DNA of 64,000 bases from Leptodesmis sichuanensis A121 (GCF_021379005.1 NZ_CP075171.1:1302001-1366000), one strand, 5' to 3'; counted from the stretch's first letter, positions 1 to 9,831 are shown. Numbers and translations: made by a program. The notes: generated by a model from the letters alone, not told the origin.

Positions 1-596
1 TAGCGATCGCCGTGGGCATCATACCAACTCAACACTTCTCGGCCCAGGGGATCATCAACCAGAGGACAACGACCTATACCCAGGCCAACTTCCGGCATCC
101 AAAATGGCTCCCCAATTTGCAGTTCATAAGTACCATTGACTAATTTGTAGACTGCAAACGGTAATTGCCCATCCCGTTGCCAAAACAGTGGGTTGTAAAC
201 CACGTAATAGAGTACGCCTAACCTGGCATAAATCTCCATCTTTTCCTCATATTCTCCCCCCGGCGTTTGCGACACCACCTCCAGGGTCAGAATCGGTGGG
301 ATATTTGCTTCTTCCCACATCACATAGCTTTTGCGGGCCTTGCCTCCCTTGCGCCGTTCCACCCCCAAACTCAAAAAAGCATCTGGAATCACAGGGACTC
401 TGGGATTGGCTCCTGTGGTGTGATAAATCCCCATATCTACGGCAAAGAACCAATCCTGCCGCTGTTTCCAAATGTATTCCAACAGAAACAGCAACACATT
501 AGGAACGAAATTTTGCTCTTCATTATCCACAGGCGTATCATCCGAATCGGGTAATTCGTCGCTGGTGGGTAGTCGTTCCAGGTCTGGCTGAAGCAT
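1..596 (-). CDS. Uma2 family endonuclease, partial (C-terminus outside window)
   Basis: The reading frame starts at an ATG (594-596) and runs off the left edge after about 198 codons, so the C-terminal end is missing. The PD-(D/E)XK-like pattern of Uma2/DUF820 proteins is visible: D72 in a PDAF stretch, E106 in LEVVS, and K119 followed by a YARLGVLYYVVY segment. These proteins are very numerous in cyanobacteria and are predicted restriction-type nucleases, but few have been tested. The N-terminal 30 residues are acidic and low in complexity. The family call is fairly sure; the substrate is unknown. Confidence 0.8.
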   Translation of the reverse strand, partial: MLQPDLERLPTSDELPDSDDTPVDNEEQNFVPNVLLFLLEYIWKQRQDWFFAVDMGIYHTTGANPRVPVIPDAFLSLGVERRKGGKARKSYVMWEEANIPPILTLEVVSQTPGGEYEEKMEIYARLGVLYYVVYNPLFWQRDGQLPFAVYKLVNGTYELQIGEPFWMPEVGLGIGRCPLVDDPLGREVLSWYDAHGDR

Positions 597-649
597 GGCA
601 CAACCTCAAGCGTCCTAGGATATGCTCTATTCTAGAATTTCCTTAAGGC

Positions 650-1123
650 ATGAACACCAACCTTCTTCCCTGGCAACAAGCTCCGATCATTCGTCACAGT
701 CTGCGGCTGCTACACAGCTTTCACCACTGGACTGGTAAGCCATTGTTGGCGGTGGAGGGAGAACCAGCCGCGATCGCTGAGGCTTTATTTCACGCTCCTT
801 TTGTGGTGGTTTCCCATGGCACCGAGGCAGACCCCGTACTGAACTATGGCAACCAAATGGCTCTCAAACTGTGGGAAATGGACTGGCCCCAATTCACCCA
901 AACGCCGTCCCGGTATACCGCAGAACCGATAGAACAGGAAGAGCGTGCCCGCCTGTTGCAACGAGCCAGGGAGCAAGGCTTGATTGATGACTATGAAGGG
1001 ATTCGTATTTCCAGCAGCGGTCGGCGGTTTCAAATCAGCCAGGTGGTGTTGTGGGATGTGCTGGATGAAGCGGGCCAGTGCTGCGGACAGGCAGCCACGT
1101 TCGATCGCTGGGCTTTTCTTTGA
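650..1123 (+). CDS. MEKHLA domain-containing (PAS-like) protein
   Basis: 157 residues forming a single PAS-related MEKHLA domain. The segment around residues 64-82 (NYGNQMALKLWEMDW) and the EGIRISSSGRRFQI stretch near 115-130 are typical. There is no signal peptide, membrane helix or output domain, so it may act as a free-standing sensor or ligand-binding protein. It is divergently placed from the Uma2 gene (54 bp between the starts). The family function is unknown; plant homologues carry the domain at the end of HD-ZIP III transcription factors. Confidence 0.8.
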   Translation: MNTNLLPWQQAPIIRHSLRLLHSFHHWTGKPLLAVEGEPAAIAEALFHAPFVVVSHGTEADPVLNYGNQMALKLWEMDWPQFTQTPSRYTAEPIEQEERARLLQRAREQGLIDDYEGIRISSSGRRFQISQVVLWDVLDEAGQCCGQAATFDRWAFL

Positions 1124-1264
1124 TCCACTCCCGGTCGCTTCAGCACGGGGAATCAGGACTCAGGCAAAGTTTGGAGGTGGCTCTAGCTTGTAAAGAGCCA
1201 GATTCCCCCTTTGGCTGGGAAGCGGTTCATACCACATTAATTGCTGTAAGGATTCAAGCTTTCA

Positions 1265-2515
1265 TTACTTCAACAGTTCCAGCAGACTTGTGTAGAGCGT
1301 GAAAAAACGAGATTCATCCAGTATCACTGTGTTGTTCCAGGTGGCAGAAACGCAGTATTGCTTGCCATCTTTCGCCTTCAACCCGGTGGTCAGATTGAGT
1401 ACGCCTGCTTCAGAGCCTCCCTTATAGGCCACCTGCTGCCAATGCTGAGGTTGGGCCACGCCGGGATTAATACTCATCAATGGCAAATCCTTTACCTGTG
1501 CCATCAGATTACAAAGCTCAGTCGTCGTAAAGAACCACTCAACATCAAGTGCAACTGGCTCTGCTGTAAATTCGTCAGCAGTAGGTAAGGGTTTTTGAAC
1601 AAGGGTTTGTAGAAGCTGACGACGAGCCGCTTCATCTCCCAGCCGGTACTGCTGCAACAGGTCAAAATTCTTCCGGCTTTTGAGAACGAAAGCCTCACGA
1701 GTACTCAGGAAAGGGCGATTGCGCAGTGTGACGGCTTCGATCGCTTCTCGTCCTACCAGATGCATCAGATGGTCGGTGGCCGTATTGTCACTTTGCGAGA
1801 TCATCAGGGCTGCCAGGGATTGAACCGTCAGCAAGGAGGCATCTGGCCAGGTTTGCAGGACACCAGAGGGTAAACTTTTCCACTGGCCTTGTAGAGATAC
1901 AACCTCTTCCCAGGAATGCTGACCGGATTGAATCTGCTGGATTAAGGTAGCAAGCACCGCAAGCTTAAAGGTGGAGCCAACGGCAAGGGGTTGATGAGCA
2001 TGGAAGGCGATCCGCTCTGTGCCATCTTCCAGGACCAACAAACTGACCTGACCTGGCAAAGCTTTGAACGCAGCAACAATGTCACTAAGCTGACCAACCT
2101 TGAGGCGAGCAGGCTGGAAAAATAACCCACTAATTTGCCCATTGGCATTGAGGCTGATTTTTGTTGGAACGAATCCTCGCTCGAAGACAATTCGGTAATC
2201 CTCACCTTCACTCTCTACCCCTTGATAAGTCCTCAGTTCTGCTTTGATACTGGCGATAATTTGCTGTACTTGAGCAATGGGAACCTGAGCGAGGAACGTG
2301 GGGGCAAACCATTCGGCCTCTATAGAAGTAGCGTTAAATAATCGCTCCAGTGCAGATTTAGGGGTCATTGAGAAAACAGGTTGAGTGAATGGAGGCATCG
2401 TGGGGGATATTGATTGGCCTGTAGCTGGAACAATTTCAGGTGCCAGCAGGATCAGAACCAGCCCAGCGATCGCCATCAGTGGTGTACTCCATACTTTAGA
2501 TCGCCTCTCGTGCAT
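1265..2515 (-). CDS. Serine hydrolase of the class A beta-lactamase / PBP-like fold
   Basis: 416 residues with an N-terminal hydrophobic segment (about residues 12-32), suggesting export or membrane anchoring. The active-site set of the penicillin-recognising family is complete: S181-T-F-K184 (SxxK), S242-D-N244 (SxN box) and K365-G-G367 (replacing KTG). Residues 50-140 form a helical/mixed domain like the one preceding the hydrolase domain in ORF12-type proteins. Likely a periplasmic transpeptidase-like or esterase-like enzyme rather than a resistance beta-lactamase, since the E166-type omega loop was not identified. It lies 20 bp downstream of the deaminase gene on the same strand, so the two may be co-transcribed. 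Confidence 0.75.
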   Translation of the reverse strand: MHERRSKVWSTPLMAIAGLVLILLAPEIVPATGQSISPTMPPFTQPVFSMTPKSALERLFNATSIEAEWFAPTFLAQVPIAQVQQIIASIKAELRTYQGVESEGEDYRIVFERGFVPTKISLNANGQISGLFFQPARLKVGQLSDIVAAFKALPGQVSLLVLEDGTERIAFHAHQPLAVGSTFKLAVLATLIQQIQSGQHSWEEVVSLQGQWKSLPSGVLQTWPDASLLTVQSLAALMISQSDNTATDHLMHLVGREAIEAVTLRNRPFLSTREAFVLKSRKNFDLLQQYRLGDEAARRQLLQTLVQKPLPTADEFTAEPVALDVEWFFTTTELCNLMAQVKDLPLMSINPGVAQPQHWQQVAYKGGSEAGVLNLTTGLKAKDGKQYCVSATWNNTVILDESRFFTLYTSLLELLK

Positions 2516-2535
2516 CTACCCAGCAGAAAACCCTG

Positions 2536-3810
2536 TCAACAATCGTCAAAAGAGGCAACGGGGCCATACCAGTTGGTTTGGGGGCACTCAGTTCGCACCA
2601 GCAACTTGCCGTGGGAAATGACGTAGCGGACGATCGCCCGTTTCCGTAGCGCATCGTAGCGATCCTGAGCATCCAGCACAATCAGGTTAGCAGGTTTGCC
2701 TACTTCGATGCCGTAGCGATCGTCCAGATGCAAGGTTTTAGCGCCATTCCATGTCACCATGTCGTAACAGGCATTCATCTCAGCAGTGCCAGTCATCTGG
2801 CAGACGTGCAACCCCATTGAGGCTACGTCCAGCATATTGCCTGTCCCCAGAGGATACCAGGGATCCTGAATACAGTCATGGCCAAAGCTGACGTTCATTC
2901 CCTGCTGCCAGAGTTCTTTCACCCGCGTTACCCCCCGTCGCTTGGGATAGGTATCCGTGCGGCCTTGCAAAGTGATGTTAATCAGGGGATTGGCGATGAA
3001 ATTGATTTCGGTGCGGCGGAGAAACCCCAGCAGTTTGAAGGCGTAAGCGTTGTTGTAGGAAGCAAAGGCCGTGGTGTGGCTGGCAGTGACGCGGGAACCC
3101 ATCTCACTACGAATGGCATAGGCGGCTACGACCTCTAAAAAGCGGGATTGGTCATCATCAATTTCGTCGCAATGGATGTCAATCAAGCGATCGTACTTTT
3201 CCGCCAGGGCAAAAATCCGGTGAATGGATTGCACCCCATCTTCACGGGTCAGTTCGTAATGGGGAATCCCACCGACGGCATCGGCTCCCATTTCCAGAGC
3301 CTTTTCCAGCAGGGTTTCATTATTGGGACTGCCGTAAATGCCATCCTGGGGAAAGGCGACAACCTGTAAGGTAATCCAATCCTTTACCGCTTCCCGCACT
3401 TCCAGCAATGCCTGAAGTGCCGTCAAGCTGGCTTCACTGACATCAGCATGGCTGCGGACAAACAAAACTCCCTGGCTGGCCTGTTGCTTCAAAGTGGCGA
3501 TCGCCCGTTGTTTGATGTCCTCCAGAGAAAGGGACTGTTTACGTTCCCGCCAGATCTCAATTCCTTCAAACAAGGTGCCACTTTGATTCCAGCGGGGTTG
3601 GCCAGCGGTCAGGGCAGAATCCAGGTGAATGTGGGATTCCACAAACGGAGGACTGACGAGCTGCTGCTGAATATCTAGTGTGATCTTGGCCGCTCCTGCA
3701 ATTTTGGGAGCAATCGCCGTAACCACTCCCTGCTGGATCGCAATATCCACGTCAGCGATCGTTCGGTCGGTTTGGAGTAAACGGCACTGACGCAGCAGCA
3801 AATCATGCAT
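2536..3810 (-). CDS. codA: Cytosine deaminase-like metal-dependent amidohydrolase
   Basis: 424 residues, close in length and sequence to E. coli CodA, which converts cytosine to uracil and ammonia in pyrimidine salvage. Metal ligands and catalytic residues are visible: H60 and H62 (HIHLD), H213 and E216 (HCDE), H245 and D312. The stretch AGQPRWNQSGTLFEGIE matches CodA almost residue for residue. The position equivalent to E. coli D314 is a cysteine here (C313), next to the catalytic D312. This residue shapes substrate choice in E. coli, so the true substrate may differ (isoguanine, isocytosine or another azine). Only 6 bp separate its start from the CpcT stop upstream. Confidence 0.8.
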   Translation of the reverse strand: MHDLLLRQCRLLQTDRTIADVDIAIQQGVVTAIAPKIAGAAKITLDIQQQLVSPPFVESHIHLDSALTAGQPRWNQSGTLFEGIEIWRERKQSLSLEDIKQRAIATLKQQASQGVLFVRSHADVSEASLTALQALLEVREAVKDWITLQVVAFPQDGIYGSPNNETLLEKALEMGADAVGGIPHYELTREDGVQSIHRIFALAEKYDRLIDIHCDEIDDDQSRFLEVVAAYAIRSEMGSRVTASHTTAFASYNNAYAFKLLGFLRRTEINFIANPLINITLQGRTDTYPKRRGVTRVKELWQQGMNVSFGHDCIQDPWYPLGTGNMLDVASMGLHVCQMTGTAEMNACYDMVTWNGAKTLHLDDRYGIEVGKPANLIVLDAQDRYDALRKRAIVRYVISHGKLLVRTECPQTNWYGPVASFDDC

Positions 3811-3816
3811 AAATAG

Positions 3817-4407
3817 TTAAACCTTTACTTCATCCGCAAAGCTGGCCCAGCGAACGAATTGGAACGGCCCTGCAATGGATCCCCACAGCAGTTCATCCGT
3901 CTCCGGATCTCGTCCGCGATCGTAGCTAATCAACCCATCCTCATTAATGAGAAACTCATTATCCAGATAGGTCGTTTTTTCTTTTCGGACAACAATACAG
4001 CCCTTTCCTGGCTCTACCCGGCCTCTAAAGCTATTGCCTGTCCATTCCACATGCATATTGCACCCCGGCATGGCTTCTAATCGGTCTAGTTTCAGAGTTT
4101 GCAATCGTTTGGGATCACGAGAAGCGTTATAAAACTCCTCTTCCCCTTGAATCTTGTAATTCTCCAACTCGATGCGTCCATCCTGCACCCAGAGCTTCAT
4201 CACCCGAATTCGGTAGGGATGATTTAATTCAAAATCATACGCCTGTTCCAGAAAAAAGCCCACTGTGGAAAAAAAATCTGCTGGCAGAGGCCGCATACAA
4301 ACCCGGATGTGAGCGTACAGGGGAGGATTTTCAAAAGCTTGTTCTTGATTACTAAAATCTGCTGCCATCCAGCGGGCAAGCGTTGTGAGATCGGTTGAGT
4401 GGCTCAT
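3817..4407 (-). CDS. cpcT: Phycobiliprotein chromophore lyase CpcT
   Basis: CpcT/CpeT-type lyases attach phycocyanobilin to Cys-153 of phycocyanin or phycoerythrocyanin beta subunits. The sequence follows the family closely from MSHSTDLTTLARWMAADFSN, with NPPLYAHIRVCMRPLP, NHPYRIRV, PGCNMHVEWTGNSFRG and ISYDRGRDPET. The frame is open for nine more codons upstream, but the family begins at the MSHSTD methionine, so the start is placed at 4405-4407. No strong ribosome binding site distinguishes the two. A second, more divergent family member lies at 60996-61622. This copy looks like the canonical CpcT. Confidence 0.88.
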   Translation of the reverse strand: MSHSTDLTTLARWMAADFSNQEQAFENPPLYAHIRVCMRPLPADFFSTVGFFLEQAYDFELNHPYRIRVMKLWVQDGRIELENYKIQGEEEFYNASRDPKRLQTLKLDRLEAMPGCNMHVEWTGNSFRGRVEPGKGCIVVRKEKTTYLDNEFLINEDGLISYDRGRDPETDELLWGSIAGPFQFVRWASFADEVKV

Positions 4408-4796
4408 TGCAGTTTTGTTAAAGATCGCTAGCAATTCATCTTCCCTATTCTAGGACGCAGCTATTCTCCTTATACGGTTCACCGTGTATACCGATCCCAG
4501 TAAAACCGCAAGTCTCAACCGGGGGACTTCCCCCCAGCCCCCCGCTGCGTGGGATCCTAACTCCCCCCCACCCCCCGCAAGGGTTGGCTTGCTCAGTGCA
4601 ATGAACCCCTGTGTGACAGTTTAATTGTCTCTACCTTAGTCTCTGACTTCTCACAATCCAACCCTTCTGGAGGGGGTTCGGGGGACGCAGCCGTCCCCTG
4701 AATTCGGGGGGTTTAGGGGGCTGCCACCCAAGTTAAGACTTTGGTTTTCACAGTTAAACTTCAGGTACTGCCAGTCTTCAGGACGTATATACAACC
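4408..4796. other. Intergenic gap, C/G-run rich, no gene seen
   Basis: Nearly 390 bases between cpcT and pyrF without a credible reading frame. It contains long C runs (4527-4545, 4563-4580) and a G-rich block (4663-4732) that matches a shorter copy at 16527-16560. Most of the gap is probably repeat-derived. Confidence 0.5.
4663..4732 (-). repeat. G/C-run repeat, long copy
   Basis: Read on the minus strand it goes from CTTGGGTGGCAG through several C runs to CCCCCTCCAGAAGG. The same two ends are joined more tightly at 16527-16560 on the plus strand, so the two look like a full-length and an internally deleted copy of one intergenic element. Confidence 0.5.
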
Positions 4797-5516
4797 TTAA
4801 GCGATAGGAAAACTCTCCTCGCAAATTTGCTGAAAGGCAGCACCCGGATCAGCCGCAGTCGTAATCGGTCGCCCAATGACCAGATAGTTTGCTCCGGCTT
4901 CAAAAGCCTCTCGCGGAGTTAGAGTACGGCGCTGATCAGCCGCAATAGCCCAGGCTGGACGGACTCCCGGACAAACCAGGAGGAAGCGATCGCCACAGGC
5001 TTGCCGTAGATGGCTGACTTCCTGAGGCGAACACACGGCACCCGGAATGCCACATTCCTGAGCCATTAACGCCATGTGTAGCGCATATTCCGGCAACTCC
5101 AGGGGAATTTTCAACTCAAACGCCAGCGATCGCGCACTCAAACTGGTCAGAACTGTAATGGCTAATAATTGAGGCACGGCCTGATCCGCTTCCGCAGCCC
5201 CTACTTCCACTGCTGCCTGGGCTGCCTTCAACGCATCCTTGCCCGCCGTCGCATGCACAGTAATCAAATCCACCCCATACCGCGCCGCCGATCGACAGGC
5301 TCCCGCCACTGTATTGGGAATATCGTGAAACTTCAGATCTAAAAAAACCCGCTTCTGGCGCGACTTCAGTTCCTGCAGAATGCTGGGGCCACTGGCAACA
5401 AACAGTTCTAACCCCACCTTCCAGAACGTCACCTGAGGCAATTGATCCAGCAGTGCGATCGCCTCCTCCTCTGTTGGCACATCCAGCGGCACGATAATGC
5501 GATCGGCGATCTTCAC
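4797..5516 (-). CDS. pyrF: Orotidine 5'-phosphate decarboxylase
   Basis: 239 residues. Catalyses OMP to UMP, the last step of de novo pyrimidine synthesis. The catalytic array is plain at D60-x-K62-x-x-D65 ([13 protein letters not shown]), with the phosphate-binding end VIGRPIT near the C-terminus. The start is GTG (5514-5516), overlapping the stop of the upstream lipoprotein gene by four bases (GTGA), which points to translational coupling; a purine-rich GAGGGGAAGAA just upstream can serve as binding site. Length and motifs are normal for the family. Confidence 0.95.
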   Translation of the reverse strand: MKIADRIIVPLDVPTEEEAIALLDQLPQVTFWKVGLELFVASGPSILQELKSRQKRVFLDLKFHDIPNTVAGACRSAARYGVDLITVHATAGKDALKAAQAAVEVGAAEADQAVPQLLAITVLTSLSARSLAFELKIPLELPEYALHMALMAQECGIPGAVCSPQEVSHLRQACGDRFLLVCPGVRPAWAIAADQRRTLTPREAFEAGANYLVIGRPITTAADPGAAFQQICEESFPIA

Positions 5517-6061
5517 TTCTTCCCCTCACAGTAGCTTTTAAAGTCCGTCACCATTTTGCCTTCTTCCTGAACCAGAGTACTCAATTTTTTGGTCGCCTGA
5601 GTCACAGTAACGACTGCTTGCTGGCTGCTTTCCACTCCTTCTGCCGAGTTGTTGCTCTCGCCAATGGTAGTGAGGGCAGAACTGATTTCCCTAAAGGTAG
5701 AGTTAGTGGCTTTTGCATTTTCCACATACCGCCCCTGTAAACCAATTAGCATTTCATCCTTCAAGTTCAAAGCTTGAATCTCCCGGATTAGCTCGTCCAT
5801 CTTCTCGGTTAAGGTGTTGAATCCTTGTGCCGAACTGGCAGCCGCCGCTTTAAAAGCTTTCAGATCGTTTTTGGCTCCAGCAGCTTTAGCGGCTGTTTCA
5901 AAATTCTTGCTTTCTCGTTGAAACTGCTGGGCGATCGGCTGAATTTTGTTAATCGCCGAGGAGAGTTTGCTGCATTGGGAAGATTTACTATTGCAGGCTG
6001 AGAGCAGCAGGACAGCCGCCAGGGCAATCAGCATTCGGGCTGGATAGGAGGACAACCGCAT
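5513..6061 (-). CDS. Putative lipoprotein of unknown function
   Basis: 182 residues beginning with a lipoprotein signal peptide: basic start, hydrophobic run 9-20 and lipobox L20-S-A-C23. The mature part is nearly all predicted helix, rich in Lys, Glu, Ala and Ser, with coiled-coil character between about 35 and 160 and few aromatic residues. Cys30 and Cys178 lie near the ends and could form a disulphide. No known enzyme motif is visible. It is translationally coupled to pyrF by a four-base overlap, yet nothing links it functionally to pyrimidine synthesis. Confidence 0.75.
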   Translation of the reverse strand: MRLSSYPARMLIALAAVLLLSACNSKSSQCSKLSSAINKIQPIAQQFQRESKNFETAAKAAGAKNDLKAFKAAAASSAQGFNTLTEKMDELIREIQALNLKDEMLIGLQGRYVENAKATNSTFREISSALTTIGESNNSAEGVESSQQAVVTVTQATKKLSTLVQEEGKMVTDFKSYCEGKK

Positions 6062-6110
6062 TACGTGGGAAACCGCTTTTCTGGAGTGGATAACCCATCT
6101 ATGGTAAAGC

Positions 6111-6153
6111 GGGATTGGGGATTAGGGGTTGGGGATTAGGGGTTGGGGATTAG
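6111..6153 (+). repeat. G-run tandem repeat, possible G-quadruplex
   Basis: A 43-base tract made of alternating ATTA and TT spacers between runs of three or four G, with seven G runs in all. The unit of about 15 bases is repeated nearly perfectly. It lies between the tyrS stop and the lipoprotein start, so the minus-strand transcript would be C-rich while the plus strand could fold into a quadruplex. A weaker three-run relative lies near 9842-9865. Confidence 0.6.
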
Positions 6154-6190
6154 AGATCTTCCTTCTGCCCTCTGCCTTCCTCCTTATGCC

Positions 6191-7459
6191 TTATTCCACT
6201 AGCCGGACGAAGCGTTTTGTACCGACGCTGAGGGTGCGTCCGATCAGGTCTGCAGCTGACTGAAAGGTGAGATCGACTTGATCCACCCGATCGCCGTCCA
6301 GTTTCACCGCTCCCCCTTGAATTTGCCGACGGGCATCGGAACTGCTCTTGCACAAACCGCTGGCACTGACAATGAAGAAGAGTTTAGCCGGAAATTGTAC
6401 CGAGGCCAGGGAAAATTCTGGCACCACATCAGTCTGGGTCTTGCCACCCCCTTTCACCAGATCCTCAGCCGCTTTCTGGGCCGTAATAGCGGCTTCCTTT
6501 CCGTGATATTGCGAGACGACTTCCAGGGCCAGCAGTTTCTGGCACTCACGGGGATTGTCGGGGAGGCGATCGAGGGGCAAGTTGGTTAATAACTCAAAGT
6601 ATTGTTTCAGCAGGTGATCGGGAGTTTTCTCCAGTTTGGAGTACATCGTCAACGGATCATCCGTCAGCGCCACGTAGTTGCCCAGGGATTTGGACATTTT
6701 CTGCACACCATCCGTGCCAATCAAAATCGGCAACAATAATCCAAATTGGGGCCGCATCCCAAAATGGCGCTGTAGATCCCGTCCCACAGCAATATTGAAC
6801 TTCTGATCCGTGCCCCCCAGTTCCACATCGGCCTCCACTACGACAGAATCATAGCCCTGCATCAGAGGGTAGAGAAATTCATGCAGATAGATCGGATTGC
6901 CCTTCTCGTAGCGTTCCGCAAACCCTTCTTTGGCCAGCATTTGCCCAACGGTCATCGTCGCCAGCAACTCCTGAATCTTCGCCAGATCCAGAGCCGATAA
7001 CCATTCAGAGTTATAACGAATTTCTAACCGTCCGGGGGTATCAAAGTCTAGAATCGGGCGGACTTGATCCAGATAGGTTTTAGCATTTGCGGCGACTTCT
7101 GCTTCAGTTAGCTGACGGCGCACTTCTGACTTTCCGGTGGGATCGCCAATCCGGGCTGTGAAATCTCCAATGATTAACACAGCCGTGTGGCCTGCATCCT
7201 GAAAGGCCCGCAACTTTCGCACAGGAATACTGTGGCCAACATGAATATCAGAGCCTGTGGGATCAATTCCTAATTTGACGCGCAGAGGGCGATCGCTGTT
7301 CAACAACCGCTGTACCAGATTTTCATCGGGATTATGGGAATCAGGCTGATGGGGAAAAATCTCATTGGTGCCCCGGTTAAGCCAGTCCAAGGTTGTAACA
7401 ACGGAAGATGAGGAACTGGATGTTAACGGTTGCGGATCAAGGGTGGCTTTTTCACTCAC
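6191..7459 (-). CDS. tyrS: Tyrosyl-tRNA synthetase
   Basis: 422 residues, charging tRNA-Tyr with tyrosine. The class I signatures are present: H73-V-G-H76 and K254-M-S-K-S258. The C-terminal 65 residues (from about 358) form an S4 RNA-binding domain ([17 protein letters not shown]). The arrangement and the KMSKS form match the TyrS2/TyrZ branch. The first 30 residues are a serine-rich extension before the Rossmann core; no better internal start is obvious. The gene is separated from the lipoprotein gene by about 130 bp of repeat sequence, so co-transcription is uncertain. Confidence 0.95.
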   Translation of the reverse strand: MSEKATLDPQPLTSSSSSSVVTTLDWLNRGTNEIFPHQPDSHNPDENLVQRLLNSDRPLRVKLGIDPTGSDIHVGHSIPVRKLRAFQDAGHTAVLIIGDFTARIGDPTGKSEVRRQLTEAEVAANAKTYLDQVRPILDFDTPGRLEIRYNSEWLSALDLAKIQELLATMTVGQMLAKEGFAERYEKGNPIYLHEFLYPLMQGYDSVVVEADVELGGTDQKFNIAVGRDLQRHFGMRPQFGLLLPILIGTDGVQKMSKSLGNYVALTDDPLTMYSKLEKTPDHLLKQYFELLTNLPLDRLPDNPRECQKLLALEVVSQYHGKEAAITAQKAAEDLVKGGGKTQTDVVPEFSLASVQFPAKLFFIVSASGLCKSSSDARRQIQGGAVKLDGDRVDQVDLTFQSAADLIGRTLSVGTKRFVRLVE

Positions 7460-7914
7460 GGGCTAATTTAACGTTCACTAAAGGGGTTAATTAAAATTTT
7501 AGGATCACAGATTTAATAGCTCTGAATTCTCCCGTAGGATGTGTTAGCGTCGCGTCACGCATTATTCTCAGGGATTGCCCTGCGTCCTGATCGGGACGTT
7601 ACGGCTATCACCTGACACAGCCTAAATAAAACTCAAAGTAATTTATTGTGATTCCTGAAGGCGATCGCGGCTGAGCCATGAAACGGCATCAAAAACTCTA
7701 TCCGCTTCCACCGAACTTTACTCTAACCCGTTTAGTGGCTACCCCTTACAGTCCCAGATTTTCTTTTGCTAAAGTATGTTATCGTGCAGCCATATCTTTC
7801 TGAATCAGTTCTATATGAGAAGAGTTATTGGTAAGAGTTCTTTCCAGAAAAAACATTCACAACTTCCTTCTCTGAAGGTATTATCTAGCCCACTGCTCTT
7901 TCAGGAAAACGGTC
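7460..7914. other. Divergent intergenic region, no gene seen
   Basis: About 455 bases between the divergently read tyrS and PBP genes, expected to hold both promoters. An imperfect palindrome (7539-7562, ATGTGTTA...TCACGCAT) resembles the degenerate GATGCGTTACG repeats common in cyanobacteria. A HIP1 site lies near 7662. No convincing reading frame or RNA motif was found. Confidence 0.4.
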
Positions 7915-9831
7915 GTGTCCTCTAACACCCTTCGGCAAAAACGCCAAACCTCTGATCAAGACCCCCTGCTTCACTTTGCGGGAGCCGTTGGCAAAGTCAC
8001 TGGGGGAACCTTGCTGGGAATGACCATGCTCATCAGTTCAGTGTTTGCAGGCGGACTGGTTGGTTTAGCCATCAGCTTCCGCAATCTGCCCGATGTGCGC
8101 GTTCTCCGCAGCTATGCCCCTACAGAAACGACCCACATTTACGACATTAAGGGAAAGCTAATTGCCAGTTTGCATGGAGAAGCAAACCGTGAAGTAGTTC
8201 CGCTAGATAAGATTTCTCCCCATTTGAAGCGAGCCGTGATCGCCATTGAGGACAGCCATTTTTATCAGCATCATGGAGTCAACCCAGGAGCAGTAGTGCG
8301 GGCGTTGCGTGCTAACTGGTCGGAAGGACGAACGGTGGAAGGGGGTTCCACCCTGACCATGCAATTGGTGAAAAACCTGTTCCTCAACCCGAAACAAGCC
8401 TTTAGCCGCAAATTGGCTGAGTCTGTATTGTCAATGCGGGTGGAGCAGATTTTTACTAAAGATCAGATTCTGGAAATGTACTTGAATCAGGTCTACTGGG
8501 GCCACAACACTTACGGGGCTGAAACGGCTGCCCAAAGCTACTTTGGTAAATCTGCCGCCGATTTAACCCTGGCTGAGTCGACCATGATGGCTGGCCTGAT
8601 TCAGGCCCCAGAAAACCTCAGTCCGTTTGTCAACCTGAAGGCGGCGAAGCAGCGGCAACAGGAAGTGCTCAATCGCATGGTGGACTTGAAGTGGATCACT
8701 GCCAGCGAAGCCAGCGAGGCCCTCAAACAACCCATCAAATTCGGCAAAATTACTTCCTTCCAGACCAGTCAGATTCCCTATCTGACCGAGGCCACAGTGC
8801 AGGAACTGACCCGTAAGTTTGGGCGAGATGCCGTCCTCAAGGGAGGGATGCGAGTTCAGACTACCATTGACACCAAGTTTCAGCGCATGGCGGAGGATGT
8901 CGTCAAAGCAGGACATGAAAGTTTGCTGGCTCAAGGTGTCTATGCGGATCAGATGGCACTGGTGGCTGTGGATCCGCGCACTCACTTTGTCAAGGCTATG
9001 GTGGGTGGGGTGGACTACCGCAAGAGCCAATATAACCGGGCAATTCAGGCACTGCGTCAGCCTGGATCGGCCTTCAAGCCATTTGTCTACTACGCTGCCT
9101 TTGCTTCCGGTAAGTACAGCCCTGACTCCACCGTGGATGACAGTCCGGTTGGCTATCCCGATGGCTATGAAATGTACTACCCGCAAAACTATGATGGTTC
9201 ATTTTCTGGTCCCATCTCGATTCGCCATGCCTTAGCGGTGTCTCGCAACGTCCCCGCTGTCAAGCTGGGACAGGAAGTTGGTTTGAATAAGGTGATTGAT
9301 ATCTGTCGGACATTGGGAATTCGCAGTCCGATCGAACCGGTCGTTTCCTTACCTCTGGGTGCCGTAGACCTGACTCCTCTAGAAATGGCCGGAGCCTTTG
9401 CCACCTTTGCCAGCAATGGTTGGTATTCTGAAACCACCTTTATTGTTCAGGTCACAGATAGTTCCGGAAATGTCTTGCTGGACAATACTCCTAAACCTCA
9501 GTTAGTTCTAGATCCCTGGGCTGCAGCTGCATTGAACAGTACCTTGCAGAGTGTCATTGAGAGTGGTACGGCGACCTCTGCTGCGCTCGATCGCCCCGCT
9601 GCTGGGAAGACTGGCACTACCTCATCGGAGCGGGATATCTGGTTTGTCGGCTATGTCCCTCAACTGGCAACTGCCGTCTGGGTCGGTAATGACGACTACT
9701 CTCCGATCGGCTATGGGGCTACAGGCGGAACCTACGTTGCTCCCATCTGGCGCAACTTCATGCAACGGGCCTTACAGGGGGTTCCGGTGGAGAATTTCCG
9801 TCCAGCTTCGGATTTCCCTAGACCGCAGTAG
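7915..9831 (+). CDS. Class A penicillin-binding protein (transglycosylase/transpeptidase)
   Basis: 638 residues. Polymerises lipid II glycan strands and cross-links peptides in the periplasm. A single membrane segment (about 33-56) is followed by a GT51 domain with E112-D113 (IEDSHFYQHHGV) and E142-G-G-S-T-L-T-M-Q. The transpeptidase domain has S385-A-F-K388, S443-R-N445 and K565-T-G567. The start codon is GTG with an AGGAAAAC binding site just upstream. The length is that of a compact PBP1A/2C-like enzyme without extra C-terminal domains. It is followed after 35 bp by ruvA on the same strand. Confidence 0.93.
   Translation: MSSNTLRQKRQTSDQDPLLHFAGAVGKVTGGTLLGMTMLISSVFAGGLVGLAISFRNLPDVRVLRSYAPTETTHIYDIKGKLIASLHGEANREVVPLDKISPHLKRAVIAIEDSHFYQHHGVNPGAVVRALRANWSEGRTVEGGSTLTMQLVKNLFLNPKQAFSRKLAESVLSMRVEQIFTKDQILEMYLNQVYWGHNTYGAETAAQSYFGKSAADLTLAESTMMAGLIQAPENLSPFVNLKAAKQRQQEVLNRMVDLKWITASEASEALKQPIKFGKITSFQTSQIPYLTEATVQELTRKFGRDAVLKGGMRVQTTIDTKFQRMAEDVVKAGHESLLAQGVYADQMALVAVDPRTHFVKAMVGGVDYRKSQYNRAIQALRQPGSAFKPFVYYAAFASGKYSPDSTVDDSPVGYPDGYEMYYPQNYDGSFSGPISIRHALAVSRNVPAVKLGQEVGLNKVIDICRTLGIRSPIEPVVSLPLGAVDLTPLEMAGAFATFASNGWYSETTFIVQVTDSSGNVLLDNTPKPQLVLDPWAAAALNSTLQSVIESGTATSAALDRPAAGKTGTTSSERDIWFVGYVPQLATAVWVGNDDYSPIGYGATGGTYVAPIWRNFMQRALQGVPVENFRPASDFPRPQ

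Noticed and set aside
1265-2515. Serine hydrolase as an antibiotic-resistance beta-lactamase
   Set aside because: It has the SxxK, SDN and KGG motifs, but no clear deacylating Glu loop, and its extra N-terminal domain points to a housekeeping enzyme.
8563-9186. 207-codon minus-strand frame opposite the PBP gene
   Set aside because: Antisense shadow of a well-conserved gene; no domain recognised.
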